Shown here one piece after another: positions 25,737 to 34,875 of a stretch of DNA of 64,000 bases. Origin of the DNA: Sporosarcina jeotgali (lineage in GTDB: Bacteria > Bacillota > Bacilli > Bacillales_A > Planococcaceae); assembly GCF_033304595.1 (NCBI RefSeq), contig NZ_CP116341.1, positions 3,128,001 to 3,192,000 on the forward strand. Direction: 5' to 3'. Positions within the stretch are counted from its first letter, which is position 1. Every line of letters begins with the position of its first letter. The position numbers and the translations under genes were made by a program. Under the pieces are notes generated by a model, which saw only the letters and a program-made list of their open reading frames with translations, ran no database searches and was not told where the DNA came from.

Positions 25737-27041
25737 TTAGAATGAGTTGCCATCTTTCAGAACCATGTCAATTGTGACAGGTTTTCCTTCACGATAGACT
25801 TTCATCGTCATACTATCGCCGACTTTCTTTTCGTTGTACAAGTGTTTGCGCAACGTCACCATGTCTTCTATCGGCTCTCCATCCATTTCTACAATTGTAT
25901 CATATTTTTGGACACCTGCGGTTTGTGCTGGCGTATTCCGGAAGACCTCTGTAACTACTACGCCATTTTTAACGTCTTCTGGTAATTTCAGTACGCTCTG
26001 CTGTTGAACAGGTATATCTCGTAAATCGAGTAGTGAGACGCCCATTGTCGGACGGTTCACTTCACCTGTCTGTTCAAGCTGTTCAATAACTGGCAAGGCT
26101 AAGTTAATAGGAATGGCAAGACCAATTCCCTCTACAGTTTCCTCTGTAATTTTCATGGAGTTGATTCCAATCAGCTGGCCCGCCATATTGATAAGCGCTC
26201 CTCCTGAGTTTCCAGGGTTAATGGCAGCATCCGTTTGCAGAACGTCCGCTTGCCAGTCTACACTGCCGTCTTGGTTAATATCAATTGGAATCGAGCGGTC
26301 TTTACCCGATACGACACCGACTGTAACAGAACCAGAGAAGCCAAGACCTAGCGGGTTCCCGATGGCAATGACGGTTTCACCGCGTTTCAGCGCATCTGAA
26401 TCTCCAAACTCCATAGTGGATGTTATGTCTTTGTCATCGATTTCGACAACGGCAAGATCTGTCCAAACGTCGCTTCCGATTAATTTTCCTTGCATCTTCG
26501 TACCGTCATCAAGTGTGACTTCGAGTTCTTCTGCATCTTCCACTACGTGATGATTCGTAACAATATACGCTTTCCCGTTTTCTTTCTTGTAAAGGACACC
26601 TGAACCTGTTCCTATCGCTTGCGGAGTATCCGATTGTGACCAGAAGTCCTGTCCACGTTGTAAATTCGTAATACCCACAACTGCGTCAGTCGATTTTTCA
26701 ACGACTCCTGTCAAATCACTATCAATGTCGACGCTCACTTGTTTAGAATTTCCAGAATCCTTTACGATCCCCGTTGTCTTGTTATCATTGTCGTCAGATC
26801 CGCCTGTGGCAAACATAAGCAGCCAGACTAAGAGGCCTCCAATTATTGCTCCAAATAATGCTGGTAAAAACCCGCCTCGGTGTTTCGGCGGTTTTGGGGG
26901 AGGCGGCGGCGGTGCAGCTGTTCGTGTTCTGTAAGCGGGCTCACTTGGCGGAGTGTCGTAACTTTCTGCAGGCGTCTGTTCCTGCTGTGGATCCGTTGGC
27001 CGCTGCTGATCCTCTTCCCGATCCCGGTTGTAGTCGTCCAT
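25737..27041 (-). CDS. HtrA/DegP-type membrane-anchored serine protease
   Basis: 434 residues. A cytoplasmic proline-rich N-terminus (about 1-57, including a run of six prolines) leads to one membrane helix (about 58-80). The trypsin-like protease follows with its triad: His in VTNHHVVEDA, Asp in WTDLAVVEID, and Ser in INPGNSGGALIN. A C-terminal PDZ domain occupies about 330-425. It acts outside the membrane in protein quality control. Position next to walJ-I-H-K-R is that of htrC (yyxA) in B. subtilis. It is separated from walJ by a 21-bp repeat array, so it may have its own promoter. Confidence 0.92.
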   Translation of the reverse strand: MDDYNRDREEDQQRPTDPQQEQTPAESYDTPPSEPAYRTRTAAPPPPPPKPPKHRGGFLPALFGAIIGGLLVWLLMFATGGSDDNDNKTTGIVKDSGNSKQVSVDIDSDLTGVVEKSTDAVVGITNLQRGQDFWSQSDTPQAIGTGSGVLYKKENGKAYIVTNHHVVEDAEELEVTLDDGTKMQGKLIGSDVWTDLAVVEIDDKDITSTMEFGDSDALKRGETVIAIGNPLGLGFSGSVTVGVVSGKDRSIPIDINQDGSVDWQADVLQTDAAINPGNSGGALINMAGQLIGINSMKITEETVEGIGLAIPINLALPVIEQLEQTGEVNRPTMGVSLLDLRDIPVQQQSVLKLPEDVKNGVVVTEVFRNTPAQTAGVQKYDTIVEMDGEPIEDMVTLRKHLYNEKKVGDSMTMKVYREGKPVTIDMVLKDGNSF

Positions 27042-27245
27042 GGCTCTCGTCCTTTCGATTCAATACTCTCCTTACACTTTACCCCATTCTGTACAATTTA
27101 AAAGAAATATGAGGACTTCCATAAATTTGACGTTGGAATGAAGTAAATCGTTCCCATTTCGGGAGCTGTCATGAATGAACGAATGTGCTTATGTGACTGG
27201 GTGTGAAGCGTGTGGTTGTGTGGAATGGGCGGGTCGCCTGTTGGA

Positions 27246-27686
27246 ACGAGCGGGTTGGACGGGGAAACGAGCGGGTTCCTCAGCGAAACGAGCGCGTTGC
27301 CCATGGGAACGAGCGGGTTCCTCCGCGAAACGAGCGCGTTGCTTGGGCAAACGAGCGGCTTCCTCGGTGAAATGAGCGGGTTGCCCAAGCAAACGAGCGG
27401 CTTCCTCAGCGAAACGAGCGCGTTGCCCATGGGAACGAGCGGGTTCCTCAGCGAAACGAGCGCGTTGCCTGGGAAAACGAGCGGGTTCCTCCGCGAAACG
27501 AGCGCGTTGCTTGGGCAAACGAGCGGCTTCCTCGGTGAAATGAGCGGGTTGCCCAAGCAAACGAGCGGCTTCCTCGACGAAACGAGCGGGTTGCCCAAGC
27601 AAACGAGCGGCTTCCTCGACGAAACGAGCGGGTTGCCCAAGCAAACGAGCGGCTTCCTCGGCCAAACGAGCGGGTTGCCCACATGA
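27246..27686. repeat. Minisatellite: 21 tandem copies of a 21-bp GC-rich unit
   Basis: The core ACGAGCG (twice ATGAGCG, at 27372 and 27540) recurs exactly every 21 bases from 27246 to 27666, giving 21 units. Units mostly alternate between a '...GGTTGCCCAAGCAA' form and a '...GGCTTCCTCGACGAA' form, so there is a 42-bp higher-order period. A block of about 100 bp at 27309 is repeated without change at 27477 (offset 168 bp, 8 units), showing recent segmental duplication. The array is visibly more GC-rich than its surroundings. Because 21 is a multiple of 3, several frames stay open on both strands, but none has a convincing ribosome site. It fills the gap between the htrA-like gene and walJ. Confidence 0.92.
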
Positions 27687-27701
27687 ATTTATTCTAATCA
27701 A

Positions 27702-27737
27702 CAAAAAGACCCGCATCGCCAACAGCGATACGGGTTT
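27702..27737 (-). terminator. Terminator after walJ
   Basis: Minus-strand stem ACCCGTATCGC / GCGATGCGGGT (one G-U pair) with CTTTTTG. It ends the walR-K-H-I-J operon before the repeat array. Confidence 0.85.
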
Positions 27738-27741
27738 CTCA

Positions 27742-28530
27742 TTAAACTGTGATTAATTCAGTGGGTTCTTCTGCATCTGTATCATGCAAATGCACGAACT
27801 CTCCAGCGACAATGCCGCACGTTTGCAGTGTCTGCTCAACGCTCATACGTGCCAGGTCTTTCATATTATTGTCGCGGCTTAAGTGAGACAAATAAATCTG
27901 TGTCTCTTTTTGCTCAATAACGTCACTCATTGCAATCGCTGCATCTTCGTTTGATACGTGACCAACATCACTCAATATACGTCGCTTAACACTCCATGGA
28001 TAACGGCCCATTTGGAGCATGCCGACATCGTGGTTGGATTCAAACACGAAAGAGTCCGCACTTTTTATAATACCTTTCATGCGGTCACTGACGTATCCAG
28101 TGTCTGTAATGATCGCGAGTTTACGATCACCCTCATGAAACACGTAGAACATCGGGTCCACGGAGTCATGTGAAACGGCGAACGATTCAATCGAAATTGA
28201 ACCGAAGGCGTGGACTGTTTCCATGTCGAACTGAAACCGCTGTTCAAGTGCGATGTCACCCACTAGACCATCCATCGCTTGCCATGTTTTCTGGTTCGCG
28301 TAAATTGGTATTCCATGCTTTCTTGCTAAAACACCGACACCTTTAATATGATCGCTATGCTCATGCGTAACGAAAATGGCGTTGACGTTTTTCATTGAAC
28401 GACCGATTTTTGCAAGCTGTGCTTCGACTCGTTTCGCCGTTAAGCCTGCATCTACTAGATAGGCCCCCAAATCATTTTCTATATAAACTGAATTACCAGT
28501 GCTTCCACTGGCCAGTATGCTGAATCGCAT
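27742..28530 (-). CDS. walJ: WalJ, metallo-beta-lactamase-fold exonuclease-like protein
   Basis: 262 residues. The metal-binding signature [10 protein letters not shown] (about residues 55-64), a further His/Asp in AVSHDSVDP and ITDTGYVSD, and [16 protein letters not shown] histidines define the metallo-beta-lactamase fold of the YycJ/WalJ family. Family members have 5'-3' DNA exonuclease activity and link WalRK signalling to replication or cell division; this comes from other species. ATG with AAGGAG site. Last gene of the wal operon. Confidence 0.93.
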   Translation of the reverse strand: MRFSILASGSTGNSVYIENDLGAYLVDAGLTAKRVEAQLAKIGRSMKNVNAIFVTHEHSDHIKGVGVLARKHGIPIYANQKTWQAMDGLVGDIALEQRFQFDMETVHAFGSISIESFAVSHDSVDPMFYVFHEGDRKLAIITDTGYVSDRMKGIIKSADSFVFESNHDVGMLQMGRYPWSVKRRILSDVGHVSNEDAAIAMSDVIEQKETQIYLSHLSRDNNMKDLARMSVEQTLQTCGIVAGEFVHLHDTDAEEPTELITV

Positions 28531-28542
28531 CGTAAAAACTCC

Positions 28543-29361
28543 TTATTCGGATTGCTCTTCGTCTTCTTGCTGGTTCTCATCAAGTTGGAACTCGATTACT
28601 TTACCTTCGTTCGCACTGAGGAAATGGTGCTCTTTATCCCCATTCTCTAATTTTACTTGAACATCCCACGTTGGAGCAAACACTTGAGTTTCCGTTAACC
28701 GTACAAGCGTGGAATACCCCATTTTAACATTCGTCACTTCCGACTTCTGTTTTAGAAGACCGCGGGAGGCGAGTGATCCAATAATCTCTAGCGGAGACAG
28801 CAGATCCTTCTCATTGAAATTCGCAAAGTCCTTCAACATCCGCTGTTCGTAGGATTGAATATTTTCATCTATATCCCATGACACTACAAGCATAGCACTA
28901 GGACTGTAATAGATCGGACGGCCCTCGAATTGCTGGAAGAAGAATGCTTTATTTTTTTCTTCCGATACTTCCCACAGAACGTATTCCGTTCCGTTCAACA
29001 CATATTGAGAGAGGAATGATTTAAAGTCATCTTTCTCCGCTTCTTCCAGTGTAACTTTATCGGTGAGTACTGACTTTAATGAGTTATCACTCATGATTGA
29101 AGTCTTCTGGCCCTTCAAATCTTTCAGTGATTCTTTGTTAAAGTCGACGATGTCTGCAGAAACAAATGATGCTTTTTTATCTACAAATGGAGGCAGCTTG
29201 TATGTGATGTTTTCTGACTTCAAGACATCTTCCATCGAAGTCTTTCCCGCAACTTCCAGGTTTTCAATTGTAGCATTCCGATTCAAATACATGGAATACA
29301 ACAGGACGTTCAGTATTGAAAACACGATGATGAAGATTGTTTTAGTTTTACTCCAATCCAA
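28543..29361 (-). CDS. walI: WalI (YycI), membrane regulator of WalK
   Basis: 272 residues. One N-terminal membrane helix (about 7-25) anchors an extracytoplasmic YycI domain. The N-terminus MDWSKTKTIFIIVFSILNV is highly typical of WalI. With WalH it forms a membrane complex that restrains the WalK kinase in B. subtilis. The start codon is TTG, 8 bases after GGGAGG. It overlaps the walH stop by 14 bases. Confidence 0.92.
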   Translation of the reverse strand: MDWSKTKTIFIIVFSILNVLLYSMYLNRNATIENLEVAGKTSMEDVLKSENITYKLPPFVDKKASFVSADIVDFNKESLKDLKGQKTSIMSDNSLKSVLTDKVTLEEAEKDDFKSFLSQYVLNGTEYVLWEVSEEKNKAFFFQQFEGRPIYYSPSAMLVVSWDIDENIQSYEQRMLKDFANFNEKDLLSPLEIIGSLASRGLLKQKSEVTNVKMGYSTLVRLTETQVFAPTWDVQVKLENGDKEHHFLSANEGKVIEFQLDENQQEDEEQSE

Positions 29362-30682
29362 GAAGGCCGCCTCCCTTCCGATTTAACTCTTGCTCATACA
29401 TTTCCCAATTGCCTTTGACGTAATAGAACCAATGCGGTTCGAACTTCAATACACCTACATCGGTGTCATGAATGAGTAAATAGCCTGGTTTTATTTCCTC
29501 AATTGCTGTGAAGTCGAGATCTTCCGATGCTTGTAGCTGACGTGCAACCTCTGTTGCTGGAGGAAGCGTTACCTCATAGGTTTTGATAGGCGAGTTCAGA
29601 GTGAAATAGGGTCGGATATATTTGTATACTCGATTCTCTCCAAGTTTTTCGGTAATCTCTGCACCATCCGGAACATCACTAAAGACCGGGAGCCCATTGT
29701 CGTGGAGCTGAAACTTAATATACCGTGAAACTGGGTTCATGTAAGAGTAGCGGTAATCATCTGTCCAGCCGCTGTGATCATTTACAAAATCGATAGTTGC
29801 CGTCATCAATTCAGATGGAATCGCTAGTTCCAGACTTTCAGGAGGATACGCGAAGTTCAGCACTTTCGTTTTTGTATTTACATTCATCAGCGCATGATCG
29901 TCCCCATATTCTTCCGTATTAGTTCCCAACGAATTCTTTCGAACTGCATTTGGGTCATTAAATAATGCATCTTTAAACAAGGAAGGGTTAATCTCTTCTT
30001 CAATATAAGTTGAGTGGATTGCTGTGATAGGTTCACTCGAAACTGCTATTGTCCTAGTTTCATTCACTTGAACTTCTTTGTACTGAGATAACCTTTTGCC
30101 TTTATCGATAATCGATTTTTGGAAGCGCTGGGTGTCTTCCATTTTCACTTTAGCTTTATAATGCGTCATACTGACGGTACTGATAAAGTGGACTTCCGGT
30201 AAACTGTCTTCAGGGTTCCAATTAACGATAAGTCGATTAAACAGAATCTCCGGAATGTTTTTGTCCTCAATTTCTAATACATCCTCATAAACGGAAACGG
30301 GTACTTCTCCCGAATAATAGAGACTACACTGATTTCCTTTTGTGAGTAAACTATGCAGTTCTTCAGGGGTCAGCTCCTGATTCACCGAAGTAAGGCCGAA
30401 CACTTTCCAGCGCATCATTTCTTCAAGAACCGGTTGAATTACAGTCGTGTCTGTCGTACCAAATAGTTCGTCGTTGTTAAATTTAAAGACCCATTTGTAA
30501 GGAAGTACAATATCGGATATTGGTTTCTTATTGTGGACGCTTGTGATCGATCCATCAACTGACTGATCCGGGTCAATTGAATCGAACTTTGGTGCGTACG
30601 ACCATATTGAAAATGTAAACGTAATGCTGAGAAGAACGAGCAGCAACAGGACGACAGATTTGATTGTCTCTATATGCCTCAC
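29348..30682 (-). CDS. walH: WalH (YycH), membrane regulator of WalK
   Basis: 444 residues. An N-terminal membrane helix (about 8-28) is followed by an extracytoplasmic YycH domain, including an early WSYAPKFD segment and LPYKWVFKFN. It acts with WalI to modulate WalK activity and so cell-wall hydrolase expression. GTG start overlaps the walK stop by 4 bases, indicating translational coupling. Sequence conservation in this family is low, so the call leans on position and topology as well. Confidence 0.9.
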   Translation of the reverse strand: MRHIETIKSVVLLLLVLLSITFTFSIWSYAPKFDSIDPDQSVDGSITSVHNKKPISDIVLPYKWVFKFNNDELFGTTDTTVIQPVLEEMMRWKVFGLTSVNQELTPEELHSLLTKGNQCSLYYSGEVPVSVYEDVLEIEDKNIPEILFNRLIVNWNPEDSLPEVHFISTVSMTHYKAKVKMEDTQRFQKSIIDKGKRLSQYKEVQVNETRTIAVSSEPITAIHSTYIEEEINPSLFKDALFNDPNAVRKNSLGTNTEEYGDDHALMNVNTKTKVLNFAYPPESLELAIPSELMTATIDFVNDHSGWTDDYRYSYMNPVSRYIKFQLHDNGLPVFSDVPDGAEITEKLGENRVYKYIRPYFTLNSPIKTYEVTLPPATEVARQLQASEDLDFTAIEEIKPGYLLIHDTDVGVLKFEPHWFYYVKGNWEMYEQELNRKGGGLLGLE

Positions 30683-32508
30683 CTATCCCACTCCCCATCA
30701 TCATGTTGTTCGTAAGGCAATGTGAAGAAGATTGTTGTTCCTTCTCCTTCAACACTATGTGCCCAAATTTTCCCGCCATGTGCATTAATCATTTCTTTCG
30801 CAATTGCGAGACCCAGACCGGTTCCGCCCATTGCACGAGAACGGGCTTTGTCTGCGCGGAAGAAGCGATCAAAGATCCGGTTCACGTTAGCTGCCGGTAT
30901 GCCAAGACCTTCATCTGAAATACTCACTCGGATCGAGCCATCCAATACCGCTACATTGAAACGAACAATTCCGCCGTCAGGAGAATACTTCAGCGCATTT
31001 GAAATAATGTTGTCAATTACTTGCGTCAATTTATCTGTGTCGATTTCAACAAACAAATCGACAGGCGGCACAATTCTCCTGAAACTCACTTCTTGTGACT
31101 TAGAGAACTCAAAGCGATCTATGATGGAATTGAAGAATGTATTAAAATCCACCCACTCTGTATTGAGTTCATATTCGTTGCTGTCCATTCTTGAAAGCTT
31201 CAGTAAGTCATTTACAAGACGTATCATTCGTTCCGTCTCCGTTTGTGTCACATTCAAGAATGCAGGTGCGATATCTTCATTTCTCCAAGCACCTTCTGCA
31301 AGTGCTTCCAAGTAACTGCGCATCGTTGTAAGCGGTGTTCGCAGTTCGTGTGAAACGTTAGACACAAATTCACGACGCTCCATTTCGATTTTTTCTTGCT
31401 CCGTGTTATCGTGCAGAACAATGATCAATCCATTTACAAATCCTGTTTCACGCTGCGTTACAGAAAAAGTTGCCCGTAAAATAGACGGTTCATCTTCCGT
31501 ACTGAAGTCCAGTGGAATCGATTCACGCATCTCTATCAAATCTTCAAAGGAATATTCTTTTTCAATTCCTAGAATGTTATTAATCGGCCGGTTCAATACG
31601 AGATCGCTTGTCATTCTAAGCATACCGAGGGCCGAGTCGTTGATGAGACTTACACGTCCTTTTCGATCCGTTGAAATAACACCGTCTGTCATATTTTCAA
31701 GGACAGAAGCCAGCTTTCGTCTTTCTGCTTCAGTGGTAGATTGTGATTCTAATAATTGGTTAGTCAAATGGTTAAATGCAATCGCGAGCTGACCCATTTC
31801 ATCATTTCCGTAGACGCGCACTTTTCTTGAATAATTACCCTTTGCCATCGCCTGGGCTTGTCTGCGCATATCCGAAATTGGCCGGGTAAAGGTTTGTGCA
31901 ATGAAGATACCGATGATGATTGTAATGGTTAATGAGACCGCGGCTGCCCCTGCAAGAATGCGATTGATTTGATCAATCTGCATAAAGACTTTTTCAATAT
32001 TGGACTCTACATATAGTGCACCGATGACTTCACTGCCATTCATAATGGGATGCGTACTCTTTTGCACCCTGCTCTTTGTTTTTTCGTTGAAGTAAATGAC
32101 ACTTTGAGGACTTTCAGATACGATTGCGCGCTTGACAATGTCGTCCATAGTCTTTTGACCAACCAACATTTTCTGATGGTCCGATACAGATGAGGCTAAA
32201 ATACGATACTTTGCATCGATTACCCTCACTTCATTAATATCATCCGAACTAAAACCCGAAAGGACGGTCCGCAAACTCGATTCGAGTGACGGATCGTCTG
32301 AGGGTCGTTCTTTCAGCATTTCCTCTCGCACACTAAATTCAACAAGATTAATACGGTCTTTAATCGAGTTTGAGAAGTTGGTTTTTAAGGTTTGTTCCAG
32401 CTGCTGTGAAAAATACAGACCAATAATCTGCAGCGCAAGGAGTATCAGCATAACGTATATCAACACGAACTTAACATGAATGGAATTGAAAATCCCTACT
32501 TTTCTCAT
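30679..32508 (-). CDS. walK: WalK, essential sensor histidine kinase
   Basis: 609 residues. Domain order: membrane helix 1 (about 14-33), extracytoplasmic PAS-like domain (about 35-180), membrane helix 2 (about 183-203), HAMP (about 205-255), cytoplasmic PAS (about 265-370), HisKA with the phosphorylated His in VSHELRTPL (about 385), and HATPase with DEGLGIP and GTGLGLAIAKE. It senses the state of peptidoglycan and phosphorylates WalR. ATG at 32508 has AGGAG 7 bases upstream; the frame extends 14 codons earlier inside walR. Confidence 0.95.
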   Translation of the reverse strand: MRKVGIFNSIHVKFVLIYVMLILLALQIIGLYFSQQLEQTLKTNFSNSIKDRINLVEFSVREEMLKERPSDDPSLESSLRTVLSGFSSDDINEVRVIDAKYRILASSVSDHQKMLVGQKTMDDIVKRAIVSESPQSVIYFNEKTKSRVQKSTHPIMNGSEVIGALYVESNIEKVFMQIDQINRILAGAAAVSLTITIIIGIFIAQTFTRPISDMRRQAQAMAKGNYSRKVRVYGNDEMGQLAIAFNHLTNQLLESQSTTEAERRKLASVLENMTDGVISTDRKGRVSLINDSALGMLRMTSDLVLNRPINNILGIEKEYSFEDLIEMRESIPLDFSTEDEPSILRATFSVTQRETGFVNGLIIVLHDNTEQEKIEMERREFVSNVSHELRTPLTTMRSYLEALAEGAWRNEDIAPAFLNVTQTETERMIRLVNDLLKLSRMDSNEYELNTEWVDFNTFFNSIIDRFEFSKSQEVSFRRIVPPVDLFVEIDTDKLTQVIDNIISNALKYSPDGGIVRFNVAVLDGSIRVSISDEGLGIPAANVNRIFDRFFRADKARSRAMGGTGLGLAIAKEMINAHGGKIWAHSVEGEGTTIFFTLPYEQHDDGEWDR

Positions 32509-32512
32509 TCTG

Positions 32513-33223
32513 TTACTCCTGTTCCGGGTCTCGCAAGTAGTAGCCAACACCGCGGCGTGTTACTATCCATGTAGGATGGCTTGGTGTATCTTCAATCTTC
32601 TCACGAAGTCTTCGAATCGTAACATCCACAGTTCGAACATCACCGAAGTAATCATAGCCCCATACCGTTTGCAGCAAGTGCTCCCGTGTCATGACTTGTC
32701 CAATATGATTGGATAAGTAATGCAGCAGTTCAAATTCACGATGAGTGAGTTCAATCGTTTCTCCGCGCTTTTGGGCAAGATACGCATCTGGCTGGATAAT
32801 AAGTGCACCGACAGTGATATCATTTGTTGCTTCTTCTGCTTCATCCGCTGAAGTTTTTTGATGACGGCGCAAGTTTGCTTTCACTCGGGCAATAAGCTCC
32901 CGCGTTCCGAATGGCTTCGTCACATAATCATCTGCACCTAACTCCAAACCTAATACCTTATCAATTTCCGAGTCTTTGGCTGTCAACATGATAATGGGGA
33001 AATCATACTTCTTGCGTACTTCACGACATACCTCCATACCATCCTGTTTTGGAAGCATAATATCGAGCAGCATAATATCTGGCTGAACCTCTTCTACTTT
33101 TGCCAGAGCTTCGTCTCCATCATAAGCTGTGTAAACAGTGAAACCTTCCTTTTTTAAATTAAATTCCAATATATCCGCAATGGGTTTCTCGTCATCTACA
33201 ACGAGTATCGTTTTGTTTTGCAT
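32513..33223 (-). CDS. walR: WalR, essential response regulator
   Basis: 236 residues. The receiver domain (about 1-118) has the acidic pocket DDE (residues 10-12), the phosphoacceptor Asp in LLDIMLP (about 53) and Lys in VTKPFG. The C-terminal OmpR-type winged helix (about 135-232) includes [25 protein letters not shown]. It controls cell-wall hydrolase and division genes. ATG at 33223 follows GGAAAGGG. First gene of the walR-K-H-I-J operon; the operon promoter would lie in 33224-33300, but I see no element strong enough to annotate. Confidence 0.96.
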   Translation of the reverse strand: MQNKTILVVDDEKPIADILEFNLKKEGFTVYTAYDGDEALAKVEEVQPDIMLLDIMLPKQDGMEVCREVRKKYDFPIIMLTAKDSEIDKVLGLELGADDYVTKPFGTRELIARVKANLRRHQKTSADEAEEATNDITVGALIIQPDAYLAQKRGETIELTHREFELLHYLSNHIGQVMTREHLLQTVWGYDYFGDVRTVDVTIRRLREKIEDTPSHPTWIVTRRGVGYYLRDPEQE

Positions 33224-33350
33224 GAGTTCTACCCTTTCCGGCCGAGTCGGCACATTTTACTTGGTATCCTTTAACTCTACCATTCTTCAGGCATTTTCGC
33301 ACGTTCCAATCGTTTATGGAATCGCATGAAAAGAGCGTTTGTCCTCCATT

Positions 33351-33364
33351 ATTTCCCGGGCAAT
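33351..33364. other. Possible Noc-binding site (NBS)
   Basis: ATTTCCCGGGCAAT matches the B. subtilis Noc recognition palindrome ATTTCCCGGGAAAT at 13 of 14 positions. It is intergenic between walR and purA, and noc is present in this window. Inferred only. Confidence 0.4.
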
Positions 33365-33396
33365 ATTCCCCGGTTTTTGTCGAAATTCCACGCAAT

Positions 33397-33448
33397 CAAA
33401 AACGCTTCCTCACTCCGCCCGCGGGCAGAAACTGAGGAAGCGTTTTAT
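33397..33448 (-). terminator. Terminator of purA
   Basis: Stem AAAACGCTTCCTCA / TGAGGAAGCGTTTT with T-run on the minus strand, just after purA. Confidence 0.85.
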
Positions 33449-33457
33449 ACGTGTTAC

Positions 33458-34747
33458 TTATGCACGCCAAACGCTTTTTACAACGTTTGTTTGTGTACGA
33501 TCCGGTCCTACTGAGAAGATCGAAATTGTAACGTCTGTTAGCTGTGAAACACGCTCTAAATAGTGACGCGCATTCGCAGGAAGTTCATCAAGTGACTTAC
33601 ACTTAGTAATGTCTTCCGTCCAGCCGGGCAGTTCTTCATAAATCGGTGTACATTCAGCAAGCATACGTAAGTTTGCAGGATACTCTGTAATGGTTTCACC
33701 TTTATATTCATAAGCAGTACAAATCTTAACTGTGTCCAACCCTGTTAATACATCAATTGAGTTAACAGACAGATCTGTTAAACCGCTGACACGGCGTGCG
33801 TGACGAATGACAACACTGTCAAACCAGCCGATTCGGCGCGGACGGCCTGTCGTTGTTCCGAACTCTTTACCTACGATACGAATCTGATCGCCAATCTCAT
33901 CAAATAGTTCCGTTGGGAAAGGACCGTCGCCTACGCGAGATGTATAGGCTTTACATACACCTACAACGTGATCGATTTTTGTCGGGCCAACACCTGAACC
34001 GATTGTAACACCGCCTGCAACTGGGTTGGATGATGTAACAAATGGATAGGTTCCCTGGTCGATGTCGAGCATAACACCTTGTGCACCTTCAAATAGGACA
34101 CGGCGTGCTTGATCAAGTGCATCATTTAACACTTTAGAAGTATCTGTTACGTACTTCGCAAGTTCCTGACCGTAACCGTAGTACTCTTCTAAAATGTCTT
34201 CAATTTTGAATCCTTCTGTATCATACATCTTTTCAAACAGACGATTCTTTTCTTTCAAGTTCATGCGCAGCTTCGTTTCAAATACTTCTTTGTCCAGCAA
34301 GTCTGCAATACGGATACCGATTCGGGCAGCCTTGTCCATGTATGCTGGTCCAATACCCTTGCCTGTTGTACCGATCTTATTTTCCCCGCGGCTCTCTTCT
34401 TCCACAAGGTCTTGCTTCAAGTGGTAAGGTAAGATGACATGAGCACGATTTGAAATACGTAAGTTATCTGTATTGACGCCTCGGTCTTGAAGGCCTTTCA
34501 ATTCACTGACGAGTGCTTTAGGATCGACAACCATGCCGTTTCCGATAACAGACGTCTTCTCTTTATAAAAAATGCCGGATGGCACGAGGTGAAGTTTATA
34601 TGTTTCCCCGCCGAAAATAATCGTATGACCCGCGTTATTTCCGCCTTGGTATCGTGCGATTACTTCTGCATTTTCTGAAAGGAAATCTGTAATCTTTCCT
34701 TTCCCTTCGTCTCCCCACTGTGTTCCAACAACTACTACTGATGGCAT
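33458..34747 (-). CDS. purA: Adenylosuccinate synthetase
   Basis: 429 residues, full length. It converts IMP and aspartate to adenylosuccinate with GTP, the first committed AMP step. Signature motifs: [11 protein letters not shown] at residues 8-18 (GTP and IMP binding, catalytic Asp), GNNAGHT, the [14 protein letters not shown] loop, and the C-terminal [11 protein letters not shown] region. ATG at 34747 follows GGAGGTG. Monocistronic between its own promoter and terminator. No clear PurR box pair was seen upstream. Confidence 0.97.
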   Translation of the reverse strand: MPSVVVVGTQWGDEGKGKITDFLSENAEVIARYQGGNNAGHTIIFGGETYKLHLVPSGIFYKEKTSVIGNGMVVDPKALVSELKGLQDRGVNTDNLRISNRAHVILPYHLKQDLVEEESRGENKIGTTGKGIGPAYMDKAARIGIRIADLLDKEVFETKLRMNLKEKNRLFEKMYDTEGFKIEDILEEYYGYGQELAKYVTDTSKVLNDALDQARRVLFEGAQGVMLDIDQGTYPFVTSSNPVAGGVTIGSGVGPTKIDHVVGVCKAYTSRVGDGPFPTELFDEIGDQIRIVGKEFGTTTGRPRRIGWFDSVVIRHARRVSGLTDLSVNSIDVLTGLDTVKICTAYEYKGETITEYPANLRMLAECTPIYEELPGWTEDITKCKSLDELPANARHYLERVSQLTDVTISIFSVGPDRTQTNVVKSVWRA

Positions 34748-34796
34748 TATCAGCACCTCCGCTGGATGCATAAGCATCCTCATTCAAACAGCTATT

Positions 34797-34825
34797 ATTG
34801 TACCAAGTTTTGTGATCCGCGTCAA
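34797..34825 (-). promoter_or_regulatory. purA promoter
   Basis: On the minus strand: TTGACG (34820-34825), 17-base spacer, TACAAT (34797-34802). The T-run of the dnaB terminator ends immediately upstream. Confidence 0.7.
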
Positions 34826-34875
34826 GAAAAAACACGAACGTTAGAGAACTACTATTCTCCTACATTCGTGTTTAA
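34826..34875 (-). terminator. Terminator of dnaB (replicative helicase)
   Basis: Minus-strand stem beginning AAACACGAATGT and GGAGAA, pairing with TTCTC and ACGTTCGTGTTT, followed by TTTTTTC. It abuts the purA promoter. Confidence 0.85.

Noticed and set aside
26113..26550. 145-codon plus-strand frame opposite the htrA-like gene
   Set aside because: Lies antisense to a conserved protease gene and shows only codon-mirror composition (Ser/Pro-rich).
27098..27722. Long open frames on both strands through the repeat array, up to 194 codons
   Set aside because: All arise because the 21-bp unit is a multiple of three and lacks stops. No ribosome site precedes the starts, and the translations are pure repeats.
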